From the NCBI GenBank assembly GCA_038147155.1, contig JAYQTA010000003.1, positions 1-64,000 of the forward strand: 64,000 nt of DNA, read 5' to 3'. The DNA is from Australimonas brisbanensis (lineage in GTDB: Bacteria > Chloroflexota > Dehalococcoidia > Lucifugimonadales > Australimonadaceae). Shown here piece by piece: positions 1-7,227 of the stretch (the stretch's first letter is position 1; each line of letters starts with the position of its first letter). Both the position numbers and the translations under genes were made by a program. The notes under the pieces were generated by a model, which had not been told where the DNA came from, made no database searches, and saw only the letters and a program-made list of their open reading frames with translations.

Positions 1-60
1 GGGGGGGGGGGGCCGGGGGGCGCCGGGCGCGGGGGGGGGGGGGGGGCCCTAGGGCCCCCC
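1..60. other. Low-complexity G/C run at the sequence edge
   Basis: The first 60 bases are almost entirely G and C, with long G homopolymers and a palindromic CCCTAGGG centre. This looks like an assembly or sequencing artefact at a contig end and not biological sequence. Nothing is encoded in it. Confidence 0.6.
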
Positions 61-162
61 GGCACGAGCGATCGAAGGGAGCAGGAAAGGAGCGGGGCGC
101 GCTGGACGCCGCCGCCGCTGCCGTGCTGCTCCAGTCCTGGCTCGACCGTCGCCGCTAGCGCC

Positions 163-192
163 TTCAAGCGCGGGGCCCTGGCCGGTTACAAT
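163..192 (+). promoter_or_regulatory. Promoter of the DUF429 gene, leaderless type
   Basis: A -10 hexamer TACAAT lies at 187-192, exactly 6 nt before the ATG at 199. A weak -35 TTCAAG at 163-168 gives an 18 bp spacer. Transcription would start at or within a base of the start codon, so the mRNA is probably leaderless. The same -10/ATG spacing recurs at several other genes in the window. Confidence 0.55.
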
Positions 193-198
193 GGGCCC

Positions 199-1077
199 AT
201 GCCCCTCAAGTCACCACCTACCAAGGTCTACCCCGCAGCGGGCGCAGCCATCATCGCCGCGGCCTTCACCGCGCGGTACGTTGCCAAGTGGCGGCGGCGG
301 CGCACCATGCGCCGGGAGGGCGCGCACCACGGGCTGGGCGGCGGACGCTGCTTCATCGGCCTCGACCTGACCGACCCCACCGTCGCCAAGCCCCGCCCGT
401 GCGACGTTGCGGTGCTGGACGGGCAGATGCACCTGTCCTTCTCCCAGTGGACCTACAAGGAGGATGGCTCCGGCGTCATCCCGTCCAAGGCGTTGGGGCG
501 CGCCTTCGTGCTGGCGGTGGACGGCCCGCAGGGGTTGGCGGGCGAGCCCGACGCCACCATGCGTGAGTCGGAGCGGCGGGTGAACGCGCCAGGGCGCACC
601 CCCTTCACCTTCCCCGACGACGAGCGCCCCTACGCGGGGCTCATCATCGGCAGCGTGCGCCTCTTCCAGCGCCTCGTCACCTCCGGCACCCGCTTCCGCC
701 TCCTGGGGCTGGAGGGCGTGCCCCCCGAGGACACCACGCTCATCGAGGCGTTCCCCGGTGGTGCCTTCCGCCGCCTGGCGGATGGGCAGCTGCCTGCCAA
801 GCGCACCGAGGAGGGCCGCCAGGCCCGCTTCACCCTGCTCCAGGAACTGGGGCTGGTCTTCCCCGACCCGTCCACCCTGCCCACCGCTGACCAGCTGGAC
901 GCCGCCATGGCCGCCTGGGTGGCCATGCGCTTCCACGAGGGCGCGGCCCACGCTGAGGGCGCCGCGCCGGAGATGGACGAGGTGTCCGGCGTGGTGCGTG
1001 AGGGATACATCGTCATGCCTGGCGACCCCGAGCCCGAGGCAACCGTGGTCCCGGAAGACGCCGTCCTGCCCGTCTAG
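199..1077 (+). CDS. DUF429 family protein (predicted RNase H-fold nuclease)
   Basis: The 292-residue protein matches the DUF429 pattern. A GLDLTDP strand at about residues 54-60 carries the first acidic residue, AVDGPQGLAG follows near 100, a conserved arginine-rich region follows (ERRVNAPGRTPF), and an IEAFPGG motif lies further on. DUF429 proteins are predicted to have an RNase H-like fold, but their substrate is unknown. Residues 13-29 are alanine-rich and hydrophobic, so a start at the later Met37 is possible. The promoter 6 nt upstream of the first ATG favours the longer form as a leaderless message. The gene stands alone upstream of the shikimate genes. Confidence 0.75.
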   Translation: MPLKSPPTKVYPAAGAAIIAAAFTARYVAKWRRRRTMRREGAHHGLGGGRCFIGLDLTDPTVAKPRPCDVAVLDGQMHLSFSQWTYKEDGSGVIPSKALGRAFVLAVDGPQGLAGEPDATMRESERRVNAPGRTPFTFPDDERPYAGLIIGSVRLFQRLVTSGTRFRLLGLEGVPPEDTTLIEAFPGGAFRRLADGQLPAKRTEEGRQARFTLLQELGLVFPDPSTLPTADQLDAAMAAWVAMRFHEGAAHAEGAAPEMDEVSGVVREGYIVMPGDPEPEATVVPEDAVLPV

Positions 1078-1224
1078 TCAGCCAGGTTCTCCCTCCTGCC
1101 CCTCAGAACTGTGCTTTCGGTGTCATCTATGCCCGAATGGAGGGGCCCTCACCGGCCGCCCAGGCGATGGCTTACCGGGCCGTCCGGGGGATGATGACGG
1201 CATCGTGTCGGTGGAGATGAGGCG

Positions 1225-1446
1225 ATGGACAGCGAGGCGGACGGGTCGCCCTCCGGGGCTTCAGGGTTCATCCGGGATGCGCGCGGCCGGGTGCACCGGC
1301 GGGTGCCGCCCGAGGCGTGGGACGTGCGCATGCGCGCGCTGACCAAGCTGAGCGCCTATGTGTTCGTCCGCAGCCGGGTGGGCAAGTTCGCCGTTCCGCG
1401 TCTCGAACCGGAAGACCCAGCCCCGTCGCTGCCCTCGGCGGCCTAG
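1225..1446 (+). CDS. Small hypothetical protein (73 aa)
   Basis: This 73-codon ATG frame has a purine-rich GGTGGAG about 10 nt upstream and fills much of the 480 bp between the DUF429 gene and aroC. The middle is basic (RDARGRVHRRV) and is followed by a short hydrophobic patch. I recognise no domain. In DNA this rich in GC, a frame of this size can arise by chance, so it may not be real. If it is not, the interval 1078-1556 holds only the aroC promoter. Confidence 0.3.
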   Translation: MDSEADGSPSGASGFIRDARGRVHRRVPPEAWDVRMRALTKLSAYVFVRSRVGKFAVPRLEPEDPAPSLPSAA

Positions 1447-1481
1447 GGCGGGAAGAGGGGCCCGCACCCGCGCGCGCGTGC

Positions 1482-1487
1482 TATCCT
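1482..1487 (+). promoter_or_regulatory. Probable -10 element for aroC
   Basis: TATCCT preceded by GC matches the -10 style seen at other genes here. It would start transcription near 1494 and give a leader of about 63 nt that carries the aroC ribosome binding site CGGAGG (1542-1547). Confidence 0.4.
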
Positions 1488-1556
1488 TGGGCGGGCGCCC
1501 AGTGCGCCTGGCCGCGGGCCCTCCCGCGGTTCCACCACCGCCCGGAGGCCTGCCCC

Positions 1557-2780
1557 ATGCTCCGTTTCCTGACCGCCGGTGAGTCCCACGGGCCCGGCCT
1601 GGTGGCCCTGCTGGAGGGGCTGCCCGCTGGCGTGCCCATCTCCGAGGCGTACATCCGGCAGGACTTGGCCCGCCGTCAGGCGGGGTACGGGCGCGGCGGC
1701 CGCATGAAGATCGAGACGGACTACGCCGTCATCCAGACGGGTGTGCGCCACGGGCACACCATGGGCTCGCCCATCGCCCTGCTCATCGAGAACCGCGACC
1801 ACACCACCGGTAACGGCCCCGACGGCAAGCCGTGGCTCCACACCATGGCCCGCGTGCCCGTGGAGGGCGAGGTGACGCCGATCCACCGCCTGCGCCCCGG
1901 CCACGCCGACACCGCCGGCATCTCCAAGTACGGCATCGAGGACGCGCGCGACATCCTGGAGCGCTCCTCGGCCCGCGAGTCCACCGCCCGCGTGGCTGCG
2001 GGCGCCGTGGCCCGTGCGTTCCTGGCCGAGTTCGGCATCGAGGTGCACTCTCATGTCACCAACATCGGTGGCGTGGCCGCGCCCGACACAGACCCGGAGA
2101 CCATCGACTGGGCGCAGGCCGAGGCCTCACCCGTGCGCTGCGCGGACCCTGCCGCCACCGAGGCGATGATCAAGGCCATCGATGCGGTGAAGGAGGCAGG
2201 CGATTCGCTGGGCGGGGTGATCGAGGTGGTCGCCACGGGCGCGCCCATCGGCCTGGGCACCCACATCCAGTGGGACCGTAAGCTCTCCACCCGGCTTATG
2301 GCCGCCGTGGGCTCCGTCAACGCCGTCAAGGGCGTGGAGGTGGGCCGTGGCTTTCCCCTGGCCGACCTGCGCGGCTCCAAGGTGCACGACGTGATCAAGC
2401 CAATCGAGGAGTGGGAGCGCAACGCCGACGGCACCTGGAAGAAGCCCTGGCCTCGGCGCACCAACAACGCGGGCGGCATCGAGGGCGGCATGACCAACGG
2501 CGAGGCCATCGTGGTGCGCGCCGTGGTCAAGCCCATCGCCACCATCATCAACCCGCTCCCCTCGGTGGACCTGACCACCGGCGAGCTGGTGCAGGCCCAC
2601 TACGAACGCTCCGACATCACCTTCGTGCCCACGTGCGGCGTCATCGCCGAGGCGATGGTGGCCATCACCCTGGCCGACGCAATGCTGGAGAAGTTCGGCG
2701 GCGACAACATGGAGGAGGTCAAGCGCAACTACCACGCGTACCTGGCCTCCGTGGGCCCCAAGCACATCGACGGCAACTAG
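1557..2780 (+). CDS. aroC: Chorismate synthase
   Basis: The enzyme converts 5-enolpyruvylshikimate 3-phosphate to chorismate using reduced FMN, the last step of the shikimate pathway, in the cytoplasm. The 407-residue length is normal. The N-terminal signature GESHGPGLVALLEG, the central HRLRPGHAD...KYG motif and the NNAGGIEGGMTNG signature are all present. An upstream in-frame extension exists, but the ATG at 1557 has CGGAGG in good position and begins with the family-typical MLRFLTAGESHG. The fused aroKB gene starts 10 nt after the stop, so the two are almost certainly co-transcribed. Confidence 0.95.
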   Translation: MLRFLTAGESHGPGLVALLEGLPAGVPISEAYIRQDLARRQAGYGRGGRMKIETDYAVIQTGVRHGHTMGSPIALLIENRDHTTGNGPDGKPWLHTMARVPVEGEVTPIHRLRPGHADTAGISKYGIEDARDILERSSARESTARVAAGAVARAFLAEFGIEVHSHVTNIGGVAAPDTDPETIDWAQAEASPVRCADPAATEAMIKAIDAVKEAGDSLGGVIEVVATGAPIGLGTHIQWDRKLSTRLMAAVGSVNAVKGVEVGRGFPLADLRGSKVHDVIKPIEEWERNADGTWKKPWPRRTNNAGGIEGGMTNGEAIVVRAVVKPIATIINPLPSVDLTTGELVQAHYERSDITFVPTCGVIAEAMVAITLADAMLEKFGGDNMEEVKRNYHAYLASVGPKHIDGN

Positions 2781-2790
2781 GGGGAGCAGC

Positions 2791-4470
2791 GTGAGCAGCG
2801 CCCCGCACCCGCACCGTGGCCCGCGCATCTTCCTGACCGGCTTCTCCGGATCCGGCAAGTCCGCCGTCGGCCGGCGCGCCGCGGGCCTGCTGGGCTGGGA
2901 CTTCGTGGACGCCGACGAGGCGCTGGTGGCCCAGGCCGGGCGGCCCATCGATCGCATCTTCGCCGAGGACGGCGAGGACGCCTTCCGGGCGCTGGAGCGT
3001 TCGGTCATCGCGGGCCTCGCCGAGCGCGAGCGCATCGTCGTCTCCACCGGCGGCGGGGCGATGGTGCAGGAGGCGTGCCGCTCGCTGATGCTGGACGCGG
3101 GGCTGGTGGTGACCCTGGATGCGCGCCCCGAGACGCTCTTCGCGCGTCTGTCCGCCGTGCCCGTGCCCGACGGGGCCGCCGAGTCCATGGTGCGCCCCAT
3201 GGTGGCGGGCGGGGGGCTTGCCCGCGTCGAATCGCTCAAGCGCGAGCGCCAGTGGGCCTACGCCCTGGCGCACTGGACGGTGCCCACCGACGCCCTGAAC
3301 GTGGAGCAGGCCGCCTTCGAGGTGGCGCGCGCGTGGCGTCGCTTCGGCGCGCCCCACGCGTGGGAGGCCGACCCCCTCCTGGCGGCCACCGTCACGGTGG
3401 AACAGGGCGCCTACCCCCTGTTGGTGGGGTGGGACGTGCTGGAAGACGGTTTCGCGCAGCGCCTCGCCGCCTGCGGCGGGGCGAACGGGCGCGCCTTCAT
3501 CATCTCCGACACCCACGTCGTCCACCCCTACGCCCGCGCCGTGCAGCGCGGGCTGCACCGGGCGGGGGTGGAGATGGGCATGTTCACCATCCCCCCCGGC
3601 GAGGAGCGCAAGACCCTCGCCACCGCGGGGGTGCTGTACGAGTGGCTGGCCGAGCGGCGCGTGGAGCGGCGCGATGTCATCATCGCCGTGGGCGGCGGGG
3701 TCGTTGGCGACCTGGCCGGGTTCGTTGCTGCGACCATGCTGCGCGGCGTGCGGGTGGTGCAGGTGCCCACCTCCCTCACCGCCATGGTGGACTCGTCCAT
3801 CGGCGGCAAGACCGCCGTGGACCTGCCCGCCGCCAAGAACCTGGTGGGGGCCTTCCACCACCCCCTGTTCGTCTTCGCCGACGTGGCCGCGCTGCGCACG
3901 CTGCCGGAGCGGGTGCTCACCGAGGGGTGGGCAGAGGCGCTCAAGCACGGCATGGCGCTGGACGCGGGGCTGGTGGACACCTACGAGCGCGAGGCCGACC
4001 GCCTGCTGGGCCTGGACCCCGAGCTGACCACCGAGGTGGTGGCGCGCAACGCGGCCATCAAGGGGCGCATCGTCACCGAGGACGAGCGCGAGACCAGCGG
4101 GCGGCGCATGCTGCTCAACTACGGGCATACCATGGGCCACGGCATCGAGGCTGCTGCCGGATTCCACCACTACCTGCACGGGGAGGCGGTGGCCATCGGC
4201 ATGACGGGCGCGGCACGGTTGGGCGCGGCCCACGGGGTCACGCCGGAGCATGTGGTGGCGCGGCAGGCGGCGCTGCTGGAGCGCTACGGGCTGCCCAGCG
4301 CCTATGCGGGCGTGGAGCCGGAGGCCGCGTGGGAGGCGATGGGGCGCGACAAGAAGGCCGCCGCCGGGCGTCTCTCGTGGGTGCTGCTGGAGGAGGTGGG
4401 GCGCGCCGGTGTGTACCGTGACGTGCCCGCAGGCTTGGCCGAGCGCACCCTGCGCGAGCTGCGCGCCTAG
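2791..4470 (+). CDS. aroKB: Bifunctional shikimate kinase / 3-dehydroquinate synthase (AroK-AroB fusion)
   Basis: The 559-residue protein joins two shikimate-pathway enzymes. Residues 1-175 are a shikimate kinase with the P-loop GFSGSGKS (17-24), a DADEAL segment and STGGGAMV. From about residue 195 it is 3-dehydroquinate synthase, with the NAD-binding VGGGVVGDLAGFVA, PTSLTAMVDSSIGGKTAVDL, the EALKHG segment and the metal-binding NYGHTMGHGIE. The kinase lid around residue 130 looks elongated. Translation starts at a GTG preceded by GGGGGAG. The fusion covers steps 2 and 5 of the pathway, and aroC is the partner just upstream. Confidence 0.93.
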   Translation: MSSAPHPHRGPRIFLTGFSGSGKSAVGRRAAGLLGWDFVDADEALVAQAGRPIDRIFAEDGEDAFRALERSVIAGLAERERIVVSTGGGAMVQEACRSLMLDAGLVVTLDARPETLFARLSAVPVPDGAAESMVRPMVAGGGLARVESLKRERQWAYALAHWTVPTDALNVEQAAFEVARAWRRFGAPHAWEADPLLAATVTVEQGAYPLLVGWDVLEDGFAQRLAACGGANGRAFIISDTHVVHPYARAVQRGLHRAGVEMGMFTIPPGEERKTLATAGVLYEWLAERRVERRDVIIAVGGGVVGDLAGFVAATMLRGVRVVQVPTSLTAMVDSSIGGKTAVDLPAAKNLVGAFHHPLFVFADVAALRTLPERVLTEGWAEALKHGMALDAGLVDTYEREADRLLGLDPELTTEVVARNAAIKGRIVTEDERETSGRRMLLNYGHTMGHGIEAAAGFHHYLHGEAVAIGMTGAARLGAAHGVTPEHVVARQAALLERYGLPSAYAGVEPEAAWEAMGRDKKAAAGRLSWVLLEEVGRAGVYRDVPAGLAERTLRELRA

Positions 4471-4480
4471 CGTCCGCCTG

Positions 4481-4498
4481 CCCCGCCTTTAGGTGGGG
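4481..4498. terminator. Possible bidirectional terminator hairpin
   Basis: A 7-bp stem (CCCCGCC/GGTGGGG, one G-U pair) with a TTTA loop sits between the converging aroKB and peroxiredoxin genes and spans the stop codon of the latter. There is no T-tract, so termination efficiency is uncertain. Confidence 0.35.
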
Positions 4499-5154
4499 GA
4501 GCCGGTCTCCCCGTTCAGGAAGTCCAGGATGCTCTGCGCGGGCACCCGATCGCCGATGCTCTGACCCACGTGCCCGCCCAGGAGCGTGCCGTCGGGCGCC
4601 AGGATGAACACCGCGGGCGCGGCCACCCCATCACCCAGCAGGTCGAACACCCCGTAGGCGCTGGCAACGGCGTGGTCGGCGTCGGCCAGGATGGGGAACG
4701 TCGCGCTGGCGTGCTCGGCCATCTGGCGCGCGCCGTCCGGGTCATCGGTGGAGATGGCCAGCAGTTCCGCACCGGCGGCGCGTATCTGGGGGTAGAACTC
4801 CTGCAGCTCCACGAGCTGCGCCTGGCAGATGCTTCAGAAGAAGCCCCGGTAGAAGAGCACCACCACCGCCTCGTTGGCGGCCAGCGCCTCGGACAGGCGC
4901 ACCTGCCCTCCCGCCGCCGCGGGCAGCACGAAGCCGGGGGCCGTGCCCGCCACCGGGGTGGGCGTGGGGTCGCCGGCGGGGCCGCCGGAGAAGAGGGGCA
5001 GCAGCAGGGGCAGGGCGAAGCCCACCACCATGACCGTGGCGATGGCGCCCAACGCCCAGGGCCACCAGCGCCGCTCCGCCAGGGGAGGGCCCGGGTCGTC
5101 GTGGTCCTGGCGAGCCAGGTCCGAGGGCAGGGGGCCGTGGGGGTCGTCCTGCAT
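4489..5154 (-). CDS. Membrane-anchored peroxiredoxin-like selenoprotein (in-frame UGA as Sec107)
   Basis: Read through the TGA at 4834-4836, this is one continuous 221-residue AhpC/TSA-type protein. Residues 31-55 form a transmembrane anchor, a Pro/Thr linker follows, and the redoxin domain begins near 72 (APGFVLP). The active site reads FYRGFF-UGA-SIC-QAQL, where peroxiredoxin-like proteins have FYRGxxCxxC. UGA therefore replaces the redox cysteine, and Cys110 completes a UxxC pair. Downstream, ISTDDP and a GDGVAAPAVFILAPDG segment confirm the family. A stem-loop sits in SECIS position just after the UGA, and selA is in the same window. The start is 10 nt after the MoaD-like gene, so it ends the thrC-NIL-MoaD operon. 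The alternative is a point-mutated pseudogene, which the intact flanking frames and the hairpin make unlikely. Confidence 0.88.
4803..4819 (-). promoter_or_regulatory. Bacterial SECIS-like hairpin
   Basis: In the mRNA, GCAGCUC-GUG-GAGCUGC forms a perfect 7-bp stem with a GUG loop beginning 14 nt after the UGA codon. The first loop G is about 22 nt downstream of the UGA. Known bacterial SECIS elements have a short apical loop with an early G, roughly 16-37 nt from the UGA. Binding of SelB to it is inferred. Confidence 0.65.
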
Positions 5155-5164
5155 GGGGCTGCGG

Positions 5165-5443
5165 CTAGCGCCCGCCGGCCACCGCGGGGACGATGCTCAC
5201 CTCGTCGCCGGACTTGACGGCGGTGCCGAGCCCGTCGAGGAAGCGCACGTCCTCGTTGTTCAGGTACAGGTTCACGAAGTAGCGCAGCTTGCCCTCCTCG
5301 TCGAGGATGCGCTCGCGCATGCCGGGGAACTGGGTCTCCAGCGCTTCGATCACCGCGCCCAGGTCGGCGGCGTCCACCGCGACCTTGTCGGTGCCATTGG
5401 TGATCCGGCGCAGGGGGCCGGGGATGCGGACCATCACGCTCAT
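5165..5443 (-). CDS. MoaD/ThiS-family sulfur-carrier protein (CysO-like)
   Basis: This 92-residue ubiquitin-fold protein matches the MoaD/ThiS family, with VRIPGPLRRITNG at the start, the LNNEDVRFLDGLGTAVKSGDEVSIVPAVAGG region and a Gly-Gly near the C-terminus. It ends in GGR, so one extra residue follows the diglycine that normally becomes a thiocarboxylate. Either the Arg is trimmed, as with CysO-type carriers cut by a JAMM protease, or it is used differently. It lies between a NIL-domain gene and the selenoprotein peroxiredoxin, in an operon headed by a threonine-synthase-like gene. A role in sulfur transfer to an amino acid is more likely than one in molybdopterin synthesis. Confidence 0.85.
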   Translation of the reverse strand: MSVMVRIPGPLRRITNGTDKVAVDAADLGAVIEALETQFPGMRERILDEEGKLRYFVNLYLNNEDVRFLDGLGTAVKSGDEVSIVPAVAGGR

Positions 5444-5501
5444 CTGGCAGTCTCCTCGCGGGCCCCGTCGGGGCCGGTGTGTCGTTCAGCAGGCTCGCGC
5501 C

Positions 5502-5744
5502 CTAGGGCTCGATGAGGTCGCCGAGGGCCGGGTCGACCCGCACCCCCACCTCGCGCGCCCAGTCAAGGGCACGGTCGATCTCGGCCTCCTCGCCCTCCAA
5601 CTCCAGGATGGCCCAGCCGATGCCCTCCTGGATGTCGGCGCGCCGGATGTTGGTGACCACGTTGAAGTCCTTGGCCATCCGGTAGATCACCGGCTCCTTG
5701 ATGAGCCGGTCCAGGAACGTCAATCGCACACGCCGCATGTTCAC
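5502..5744 (-). CDS. NIL-domain protein
   Basis: The 80-residue protein is a stand-alone NIL domain, a ferredoxin-like fold also found at the C-terminus of MetN methionine-uptake ATPases. Visible features are RVRLTFLDRLIKEPVIY, the central NIRRADIQ segment and GWAILELEGEEAEIDRAL. Small NIL proteins often lie beside sulfur amino acid genes and may bind methionine or homocysteine, though that is not proven here. It follows thrC by 22 nt and precedes the sulfur carrier by 58 nt on the same strand. Its GAGGCGGTG Shine-Dalgarno supports the ATG at 5744. Confidence 0.85.
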   Translation of the reverse strand: MNMRRVRLTFLDRLIKEPVIYRMAKDFNVVTNIRRADIQEGIGWAILELEGEEAEIDRALDWAREVGVRVDPALGDLIEP

Positions 5745-5766
5745 CGCCTCCTGGTCAGGAACCGGG

Positions 5767-6996
5767 CTACTTGCGCCCGGCCATGACCACCTGGTCGAAG
5801 TCCTCCACCGTGGCCTCGATGTGGATCGGGTTCACCACGTCAGCCACGATCTCCGTCGTCTTGAGCCCGTTGCCGGTGATGTAGAGCACCGTGGACTCGT
5901 CGGGCTTGATGGTGCCGCGCTCCACCAGCCGCTTGAGGCCGGAGACGGCAACGCCGCCCGCACCCTCGGTGAAGATGCCCTCGGTCTCGGCCAGCAGCTT
6001 GATACCCTCGGCCACCTCGTGCTCCTCGGCGATGACCGCGGAGCCGCCGGAGGCCTGGATCGTCTTGAGGGCGTAGAAGCCGTCCGCCGGGTTGCCGATG
6101 CCCAGTGACTTGGCGATGGTGTTCGCCTTCACGGGGCGGATCACCAGGCGGCCTTCTTCAAACGCGGTGGCGATGGGGGAGCATCCGCGCGCTTGGGCGC
6201 AGTGCATCTTCGTCTCCACCTTGTCCAGGATTCCGGTGATCTCGAACTCCTTCAGCCCCTGGTAGATCTTGGTGAACATGGCCCCGGACGCCGAGGGGGC
6301 GATGGCGTGCATCGGCGCGCGCCAGCCCAGCTGCTCGGCCACCTCGTAGCCGAGGGTCTTGGAGCCGTCGGCGTAGAAGGGGCGCACGTTGATGTTCACG
6401 AAGGCCCAGGGATACTGGTCAGCCAGCTCCGAACAGAGCCGGTTCACGTCGTCGTAGGTGCCGTCGATGGCCACCATGGTGGGGTTGTAGATCGCCGCCC
6501 CCAGGATCTTGCCGGACTCCAGGTTGGCGGGGATGAACACGTAGGCCTTCATACCCCCGCGCGCCGCGTGGGCGGCCACCGAGCAGGCCAGGTTGCCCGT
6601 GGAGGCACAGGCGATGGTGTCGAAGCCCAGCTCCAGGGCCTTGGCGGAGGCCACCGCGACCACCCGGTCCTTGAAGGAATAGGAGGGGTTCACGGCATCG
6701 TTCTTGATCCACAGTTCCTTGAGGCCCAGGTGCTTGGCCAGGCCCTTGGAGCGGATCAACGGGGTGAAGCCGGCGTTGATGTCAACGTCGGGGTTGTGGT
6801 CGGCGGGCAGGTAATCGGCGTAGCGCCAGAGCGAGCGGGGACCGGCCTCGATGCGCTCGCGTGAGGTCACCTTCTTGATGGCCTCGTAGTCGTAGACGAC
6901 CTCCAACGGTCCGAAGCAGAAGTCACAGACGTTGAAGGCCCCGACCGGATACTCCCTCGAACACTCCTTGCAGCGCAGGGACGAGATGTGGGACAT
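5767..6996 (-). CDS. thrC: Threonine synthase-like PLP enzyme
   Basis: The 409-residue fold-type II PLP enzyme begins with a zinc ribbon (Cys9, Cys12, Cys24, Cys27) typical of one threonine synthase clade. The PLP lysine is Lys109 in NPSYSFKDR, followed by the phosphate-binding ASTGNLACSVAAHAARGG region. The annotated reaction is O-phosphohomoserine to threonine. Its operon partners are a NIL domain, a sulfur carrier and a redox selenoprotein. Similar genes beside cysO-type carriers may instead use sulfide or protein thiocarboxylate, so a sulfhydrylase role is possible. The ATG has a strong AAGGAGG, and a promoter lies about 120 bp upstream. Confidence 0.85.
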   Translation of the reverse strand: MSHISSLRCKECSREYPVGAFNVCDFCFGPLEVVYDYEAIKKVTSRERIEAGPRSLWRYADYLPADHNPDVDINAGFTPLIRSKGLAKHLGLKELWIKNDAVNPSYSFKDRVVAVASAKALELGFDTIACASTGNLACSVAAHAARGGMKAYVFIPANLESGKILGAAIYNPTMVAIDGTYDDVNRLCSELADQYPWAFVNINVRPFYADGSKTLGYEVAEQLGWRAPMHAIAPSASGAMFTKIYQGLKEFEITGILDKVETKMHCAQARGCSPIATAFEEGRLVIRPVKANTIAKSLGIGNPADGFYALKTIQASGGSAVIAEEHEVAEGIKLLAETEGIFTEGAGGVAVSGLKRLVERGTIKPDESTVLYITGNGLKTTEIVADVVNPIHIEATVEDFDQVVMAGRK

Positions 6997-7113
6997 GGCA
7001 ACCTCCTTGGTATGACGCGGGAAATGCCCGCTCCGAGGCGCGCGGCGGTTCGCCTACTCCGCGCGGCTCGCCCGCATGACCATGCGGGGGACGGACCGGT
7101 CCACAATAGGCGA

Positions 7114-7142
7114 ATGGTAAGGGCGCACGCGTGCAGCGTCAA
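7114..7142 (-). promoter_or_regulatory. Promoter of the thrC-NIL-MoaD-selenoprotein operon
   Basis: On the minus strand, TTGACG (7137-7142) and TACCAT (7114-7119) are 17 bp apart. The predicted start near 7107 gives a leader of about 110 nt before thrC. The leader holds a palindrome CCCGCATG-GT-CATGCGGG (7071-7088), which overlaps no gene and could be a regulatory stem. I do not recognise a known riboswitch. Confidence 0.55.
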
Positions 7143-7191
7143 CGAGATGCGGCCTCCCCACGCCTGAACTGCCGTATGAATTAGGCTCGTA

Positions 7192-7221
7192 TTGAATCAC
7201 TAAAGTTGACAGCGATACACT
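7192..7221 (+). promoter_or_regulatory. dnaJ-hspR promoter, leaderless type
   Basis: TTGAAT (7192-7197), an 18 bp spacer and TACACT (7216-7221) form a good sigma70-like promoter. The -10 box ends 6 nt before the dnaJ ATG at 7228, so transcription would start at the start codon itself. No Shine-Dalgarno is visible between the -10 box and the ATG. Confidence 0.7.
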
Positions 7222-7225
7222 CAAT
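7205..7225. promoter_or_regulatory. HAIR-like HspR operator over the dnaJ -10 box
   Basis: GTTGACA-N7-ACTCAAT closely resembles the HspR recognition element HAIR (CTTGAGT-N7-ACTCAAG). The right half matches 6 of 7 positions, the left half keeps the TTGA core, and the 7 bp spacing is exact. It overlaps the -10 hexamer, so binding of the HspR encoded downstream would block transcription. Confidence 0.55.
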
Positions 7226-7227
7226 CC

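Noticed and set aside
1..60. G/C homopolymer runs as a possible telomere-like or repeat structure
   Set aside because: The run is irregular and lies at the very edge of the sequence. An assembly artefact is far more likely.
2127..3239. Long open frames on the strand opposite aroC, aroKB, cysS, gatB and tuf
   Set aside because: They are mirror frames of GC-rich coding DNA: low-complexity translations, no domains and no ribosome binding sites, and they lie fully over well-identified genes.
7000..7110. SAM or other riboswitch in the thrC leader
   Set aside because: The leader has a palindrome, but I could not match any conserved riboswitch core.
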